A stretch of DNA of 9,367 bases, from positions 1-9,367 of the forward strand of contig JAPLMH010000084.1 in assembly GCA_026387135.1 (NCBI GenBank). Direction: 5' to 3'. Below the pieces are notes generated by a model, which had not been told where the DNA came from, did not search any database, and saw only the letters and a list, made by a program, of their open reading frames with translations. Position numbers and translations under genes: made by a program. This document shows, one piece after another, positions 6,005-9,367 of the stretch; position 1 is the stretch's first letter, and every line of letters begins with the position of its first letter. This DNA is from Candidatus Omnitrophota bacterium. Lineage in GTDB: Bacteria > Omnitrophota > Gorgyraeia > 2-01-FULL-45-10.

Positions 6005-7927
6005 TTAGGAACATATATAAACGACAATATTATACCATAATATCCGTAATTTGCCAACAATATCCGGGTTCCACATCTCCTTATAGGCATAGTAGCTCTT
6101 CCTGAGCTGCCTCATATAAGGACTGTGCTTGCCGTCACCCTGCGACGTCAACCCCAGCCATTCTTCATAGAACCATCCCCCTTTAACAGGCCCCGGCCAC
6201 TGCTTGTGCGTATCGTGCAGGCTCGGCTCGTACGCTTTCCACCACTCATCGACCCATTCAAATACTATCCCGCCCAGTGCGTTGCCCGAGCCATATCCGG
6301 CGGTATTGTAAAGAATGTCGCTCCAGGCTCCTCTGTGATATTCGGCCTGGGCCTCCTCTGCATCGGCGCCCGGACGTCCCTCCAAGTGGGCCGGAGCGCC
6401 AAATTCGGTGATTATGACCGGCTTACCCGACAACCTCTTTACATCCTGCCACATTCCGAAACCATGCCACCCTCTATAGCTGTTCATTCCGAGAATATCC
6501 ACGTCGGGACATAGCTCGGAGAAGATATCTAGGTAGAGAGTGTCGCCGTTACATAGCGCCACTGGATGGTCCGGATCGATCTCTTTTATCATCCTCGCCA
6601 CTTCATTCACAAAGGCATAAAACGGCCTGGGAAATCTTTTCGAGCTGTTTGCCACCCCGTAATTGGTTTCGTTGCCGAGCATCCACATCAAGACATACGG
6701 TTCATTCTTATAGGCCTCGACCATCTTGCGAACGCGCGCCTTTAACCTCTCCTGTTGACTTAAGTCGGCATAGTTGGTGCCGCGGTACCAGCTGACCCCG
6801 CTTCCTATAGAGTAGGTCCCGAGGAGGTCTCCCATCACCACCATGATGCCGTATCTCTTGTAAAGGTCGGCGAATATATCCTTATTGGAATTTGCCTCAT
6901 GATCATATACTCTTATGGCATTGACGCCCATATCTTGCATCAGCTTGAAATCCCCGACGCTCTTTTCGTCCGGATCCTGCATGTTGTTGCGATTCGCGTC
7001 CACCCAGACCTTATACGGGTCAAATCCCGATCTCGTCCAGTCGGTCAATGTGCCCTCGTCGGGGCTCTCACCTATCTTCGTCGGGGCGTAAGCTATGCCC
7101 TTCAGCATAAATGGTTTACCGTCCACCTCAAACTGCCAATCGCCGCTGGCATACTGTAAAAGCGCCACATGTGTTCCGCCGATCCTTCTCTTGACGTCCC
7201 TTAATCTCGAATAGTCCTCTCTCTCCAATAATTCTCTCGGCTTGCACTCCACTACGCGGCCGGGGGTGATACGGAATATGTCGTTGGTGGGATCCTGGTC
7301 GAAGCCGTTCTCTATTATTATCTCTTCATCGACCAGCTTCATTCCAAGCAAGGGATATTTTCTGGTGAGGTACTTTATATTTGTGGCGCACGCCACCGAA
7401 GGATACCACGGCGTGTTCCAATAAGTGAAACTCACTACTTTAGGATAATTTACTATAACGCTAAAGTATCCCTTTATTGCCTGAGCTGTCAGGAGACCTT
7501 CTTCGAGAGCCAGTGAAATGTAAAATTGTTTTACGCCGGCGTTCTCGCCGCTAAGCGTGGCCCACTTATAGAATGACAGCTTTGGGTCGTCGGTGCCTAT
7601 GAAGCTCCACTGATCGCCGTTTAACTTGTTATCTTTGAGCAGTTCTTTATATACCGGATCTTTGTAGGCCTGCGTGTTCGGCCAGACGCCTTCGCCGGCT
7701 GCGGCCGCAAGGCCCGACCTGTCCGTGATTTTATACCTGTAATCTGCCTTACCTTCGTTCTCAAAGACGCCATAGTTCGCATAATCTATCACTTGCCCGA
7801 GCCCGTCGTCATACAGGTCAAATTGCGCCTGCGGCATCAAGACCGAAACGGACTTCCGGAAGCCCCACACCGCGACCGCCGCCAGGATCGCGAAGATAAA
7901 CGCAGATATGAAAAATGCTTTTCTCAA
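6005..7927 (-). CDS. Membrane-anchored GH-A clan (GH2-like TIM barrel) glycoside hydrolase
   Basis: 640 aa. An uncleaved N-terminal signal-anchor (about 5-22) places the rest in the periplasm. Residues ~35-255 form an accessory domain I do not recognise. The catalytic part starts near DWQFEVDGKPFMLKGIAY (263-280) and shows MGVNAIRVYD (333-342), MWMLGNETNYG with E420 as expected acid/base, CPDVDILGMNSYRG (473-486) and ITEFGAP with E508 as expected nucleophile, then FEWVDEWWK (556-564). This is the two-Glu layout of clan GH-A, closest to the GH2 TIM-barrel domain, so a retaining beta-glycosidase is likely; the substrate cannot be read. Residues 310-321 (DANRNNMQDPDE) resemble an EF-hand-like calcium loop inserted early in the barrel. 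It starts at TTG, overlapping the previous stop in TTGA, which implies translational coupling. The C-terminal ~20 residues look unconserved relative to the second hydrolase and are encoded by promoter DNA. Confidence 0.85.
   Translation of the reverse strand: MRKAFFISAFIFAILAAVAVWGFRKSVSVLMPQAQFDLYDDGLGQVIDYANYGVFENEGKADYRYKITDRSGLAAAAGEGVWPNTQAYKDPVYKELLKDNKLNGDQWSFIGTDDPKLSFYKWATLSGENAGVKQFYISLALEEGLLTAQAIKGYFSVIVNYPKVVSFTYWNTPWYPSVACATNIKYLTRKYPLLGMKLVDEEIIIENGFDQDPTNDIFRITPGRVVECKPRELLEREDYSRLRDVKRRIGGTHVALLQYASGDWQFEVDGKPFMLKGIAYAPTKIGESPDEGTLTDWTRSGFDPYKVWVDANRNNMQDPDEKSVGDFKLMQDMGVNAIRVYDHEANSNKDIFADLYKRYGIMVVMGDLLGTYSIGSGVSWYRGTNYADLSQQERLKARVRKMVEAYKNEPYVLMWMLGNETNYGVANSSKRFPRPFYAFVNEVARMIKEIDPDHPVALCNGDTLYLDIFSELCPDVDILGMNSYRGWHGFGMWQDVKRLSGKPVIITEFGAPAHLEGRPGADAEEAQAEYHRGAWSDILYNTAGYGSGNALGGIVFEWVDEWWKAYEPSLHDTHKQWPGPVKGGWFYEEWLGLTSQGDGKHSPYMRQLRKSYYAYKEMWNPDIVGKLRILWYNIVVYICS
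6022..6057 (-). promoter_or_regulatory. Sigma70-type promoter inside the 3' end of the hydrolase gene
   Basis: Read on the minus strand, TTGGCA (6057-6052, one mismatch to TTGACA) is followed after exactly 17 bp by TATAAT (6034-6029, perfect), with TGG immediately before it giving an extended -10. The expected start of transcription is about 6022 (a G), 40 nt before the ATG at 5982. The elements lie in the last codons and stop region of the upstream hydrolase gene. This would give the carbohydrate-binding proteins, short hydrolase, barrel and PilZ genes their own transcript. I see no clear operator. Confidence 0.8.
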
Positions 7928-8535
7928 TTAACGGTCTCCTTCGCCTTATTTATCTTTTCGATATTCTTGGTACTCACCTGGGCGACCTTCCAGAACCATC
8001 CTTTCGGGTCCCAGCATTGCGCGTAAGGATAGTTCTCGATAACATAATTGAATTCCTTTATCGCCTCATCGCCTTTGGCCTGCCTCATCAGGGCTTCGCC
8101 GATTATATAATGCGACGTGGCCACATCGTTCACCATGGCGCGCTCGTCTTCATGGCCGAACCGCAAAAAGGCCTTCATGTCGCGCGACTCGATCAGGGCC
8201 TTATCCTCGTAAAGCTCTATGCATTTCCGGGCGTAAGCATTCACGCCGTCAAAATCCTTCTCCGCCAGGTGCTCCCATGCGCTTACCGTAAGGTTCCAGT
8301 GCGAAGAGTCCGAGAAGTCGTATTTTGATGCCTCCGGCGCTACGGCTTCCGGCGCTACGGCGGCTTCCGGAGCTGCGGCGGCATCCGGTTTTGCGACTTC
8401 CGTCTCCACGACGTCCTGTTGCACGACTTCAGGCTTCGCGGCTTCAGGCTTTGCGGCTTCCTGCGCTCTACAAGAAATGGCCGTGCTTGCTATCGCCAAA
8501 ATAAAAATTATCTGCAAGATCCTTATTATCTTCAT
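7924..8535 (-). CDS. TPR-like lipoprotein with Ala/Pro/Glu-rich linker
   Basis: 203 aa. A lipoprotein-type leader ends in TAISC, giving Cys22 as likely lipidated residue; the -3 position is Ala, so the lipobox is a little weak. Residues ~23-70 are an extended Ala/Pro/Glu/Lys/Val linker built from AAKPE and APEA-type repeats. Residues ~81-113 and ~139-172 fit two TPR-like helical hairpins (SAWEHLAEKDFDGVNAYA; IGEALMRQAKGDEAIKEF), and a Trp-rich tail (WDPKGWFW, 175-182) follows. TPR domains bind other proteins, so the likely role is as an assembly partner of the hydrolase with which its stop codon overlaps. The start at 8535 follows the permease stop by 9 nt; GGA is visible about 12 nt upstream, somewhat far, so initiation probably depends on translation from the upstream gene. 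Function beyond scaffolding is not inferable. Confidence 0.75.
   Translation of the reverse strand: MKIIRILQIIFILAIASTAISCRAQEAAKPEAAKPEVVQQDVVETEVAKPDAAAAPEAAVAPEAVAPEASKYDFSDSSHWNLTVSAWEHLAEKDFDGVNAYARKCIELYEDKALIESRDMKAFLRFGHEDERAMVNDVATSHYIIGEALMRQAKGDEAIKEFNYVIENYPYAQCWDPKGWFWKVAQVSTKNIEKINKAKETVN
7935..7941 (-). promoter_or_regulatory. Ribosome-binding site selecting a TTG start
   Basis: AAGGAGA (7941-7935 on the minus strand) lies 7 nt before the TTG at 7927. It sits inside the last codons of the TPR lipoprotein gene. It supports TTG as the real start of the 640-aa hydrolase, since the frame there immediately encodes a signal-anchor (MRKAFF). Confidence 0.8.
8333..8362 (-). repeat. 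15-nt tandem repeat in lipoprotein linker (copy pair 1)
   Basis: The unit TCCGGCGCTACGGCT (8333-8347, plus strand) is followed by TCCGGCGCTACGGCG (8348-8362), with a more degenerate copy from about 8366. It encodes the Ala/Pro/Glu repeats of the linker and stays in frame, so it can change length without disrupting the protein. Confidence 0.8.
8427..8456 (-). repeat. 15-nt tandem repeat in lipoprotein linker (copy pair 2)
   Basis: The units CTTCAGGCTTCGCGG (8427-8441) and CTTCAGGCTTTGCGG (8442-8456) differ at one base, and a partial third copy begins at 8457. They encode tandem AAKPE just after the lipidated Cys. The unit differs from the one at 8333-8362 although the length and composition are similar. 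Confidence 0.8.
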
Positions 8536-8544
8536 AGTATTATC

Positions 8545-9367
8545 TTATCCTTTCACCGCGCCTGCCGTTATTCCCTCTATAATGTATCTCTGCATGAAGA
8601 GATACATCACGATGATCGGGACCACCGATATGGTGATGCCGGCCATGAGAAGTGAATACTCCGTAAAATGCGCGCCTTGAAATATCATAAGTCCGCGTTG
8701 CAGCGGTATCTTCGCCTTGTCCTGAAGGACGATCATCGCGAGGATATATTCGTTCCATACCGCTAGGGCATTAAAAATAACGATGACCGCTATCGCAGGC
8801 TTAGCCAGCGGCATTGCTATGTGCCACCATATCCCCATAGTTGAACAACCGTCAACCTTAGCCGACTCCTCTATCTCTTTCGGGATCTCGTCAAAGAACG
8901 TCTTGAGTATATATATGGCGAGAGACAATCCTATGCTTATCTGCGGCAGGATGTAACCTAACCGCGTATTGACCAATCCCAGCTTTACAAGCATCACATA
9001 AAACGCCACGAACGCGCCGGGGATCGGCACTATCATAGCGGCGAGGAAGATGGAATATATGATATTCTTCCCTTTGAATTCCTGCATGGAAAACGCGTAA
9101 GCCGCGAGCGACGCTACGAGGATCAGGCCGCTGACGACCGTCACGGTATAGAAGACGCTGTTCAGGAAGTATACGCCGAAACCTCCCCTCGTCCAGGCGG
9201 TTATGTAATTCTCCCAGTGGAATACGCCCGGCCAGAGGCTCATGTTCCTGAATATAGTCTGCTGCGTCTTGAGGCTTGAGGAGAGCATCCATAAAAGAGG
9301 AAATACGCATGTTATCGAGACAAGTATCAGCACGATGTGCGATCCTAACCTGGCGGCGAGACCCTTT
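8545..9367 (-). CDS. Carbohydrate ABC transporter permease, MalG/CUT1 type (5' partial)
   Basis: Inner-membrane permease subunit of a binding-protein-dependent sugar importer. The frame is open to the window edge; 273 residues are visible. A GTG at 9333 could serve as a start, but the upstream in-frame residues (ending in ARLGSHIVLI) look like the normal MalG N-terminus leading into the first TM helix, so I treat the gene as truncated at its 5' end. Several TM helices are evident. The cytoplasmic EAA loop that docks on the ATPase is clear: ESAKVDG, then IAMPLAKP (residues 156-162 and 172-179 counted from the GTG). The C-terminus QRYIIEGITAGAVKG is typical of this subfamily, where usual length is about 275-290 aa. 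A MalF-type permease and a sugar-binding protein would be expected further upstream, outside the window. The next gene begins 9 nt after its stop. Confidence 0.93.
   Translation of the reverse strand, partial: KGLAARLGSHIVLILVSITCVFPLLWMLSSSLKTQQTIFRNMSLWPGVFHWENYITAWTRGGFGVYFLNSVFYTVTVVSGLILVASLAAYAFSMQEFKGKNIIYSIFLAAMIVPIPGAFVAFYVMLVKLGLVNTRLGYILPQISIGLSLAIYILKTFFDEIPKEIEESAKVDGCSTMGIWWHIAMPLAKPAIAVIVIFNALAVWNEYILAMIVLQDKAKIPLQRGLMIFQGAHFTEYSLLMAGITISVVPIIVMYLFMQRYIIEGITAGAVKG

Noticed and set aside
8102..8125. TATAAT-like sequence on the minus strand inside the TPR lipoprotein gene
   Set aside because: No acceptable -35 element lies 16-18 bp upstream, and no gene start follows at a sensible distance.
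8545..9333. Complete permease gene starting at GTG 9333
   Set aside because: The frame continues upstream without a stop to the window edge, and those residues fit the usual MalG N-terminus, so the gene is more likely truncated by the window.

Overview
All supported genes lie on the minus strand, so the window reads from its right end to its left end. It looks like part of the chromosome of a diderm (Gram-negative-type) bacterium. The evidence is two likely lipoproteins, a secreted protein with a cleavable signal peptide, a very large probable outer-membrane barrel ending in Phe, and a PilZ (cyclic-di-GMP receptor type) protein. The two membrane-anchored clan GH-A hydrolases, small TPR lipoprotein and CBM-like proteins remind me of environmental Candidatus Omnitrophota (OP3)/PVC-type genomes. 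That placement is an impression; no marker gene is present.

Layout in transcription order: (1) 9367-8545, inner-membrane sugar ABC permease of the MalG/CUT1 type, 5' end cut off by the window. (2) 8535-7924, lipoprotein with an Ala/Pro/Glu-rich linker and a TPR-like domain. (3) 7927-6005, membrane-anchored 640-aa glycoside hydrolase starting with TTG and overlapping gene 2 by 4 nt. (4) 5982-5332 and (5) 5312-4599, two tandemly duplicated carbohydrate-binding-like proteins, one secreted and one lipidated. (6) 4589-3289, a second, shorter membrane-anchored hydrolase of the same family whose frame is broken by an apparent internal deletion near 3910. (7) 3282-724, an 852-aa probable outer-membrane beta-barrel. 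(8) 699-1, a PilZ-TM-coiled-coil protein cut by the left edge.

Gaps between genes are only 6-24 nt and I see no terminator, so this reads as one long operon. A near-consensus sigma70 promoter (TTGGCA, 17 bp, extended -10 TGGTATAAT) sits inside the last codons of gene 3. It would start transcripts about 40 nt upstream of gene 4, so genes 4-8 can be expressed apart from genes 1-3.

Taken together the genes describe carbohydrate handling across the whole envelope: an outer-membrane channel candidate, surface or periplasmic binding proteins, hydrolases anchored in the inner membrane, a TPR lipoprotein and an ABC importer. The PilZ protein suggests a cyclic-di-GMP input. The simplest reading is a non-canonical polysaccharide-utilisation locus. 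A less certain alternative is exopolysaccharide export, because PilZ-TM-coiled-coil protein, TPR lipoprotein, outer-membrane barrel and hydrolase resemble the parts list of alginate/cellulose/Pel-type secretion systems. No polymer synthase is visible in the window. There is no gene-free stretch over 300 bases and no sign of RNA genes, mobile elements or CRISPR.
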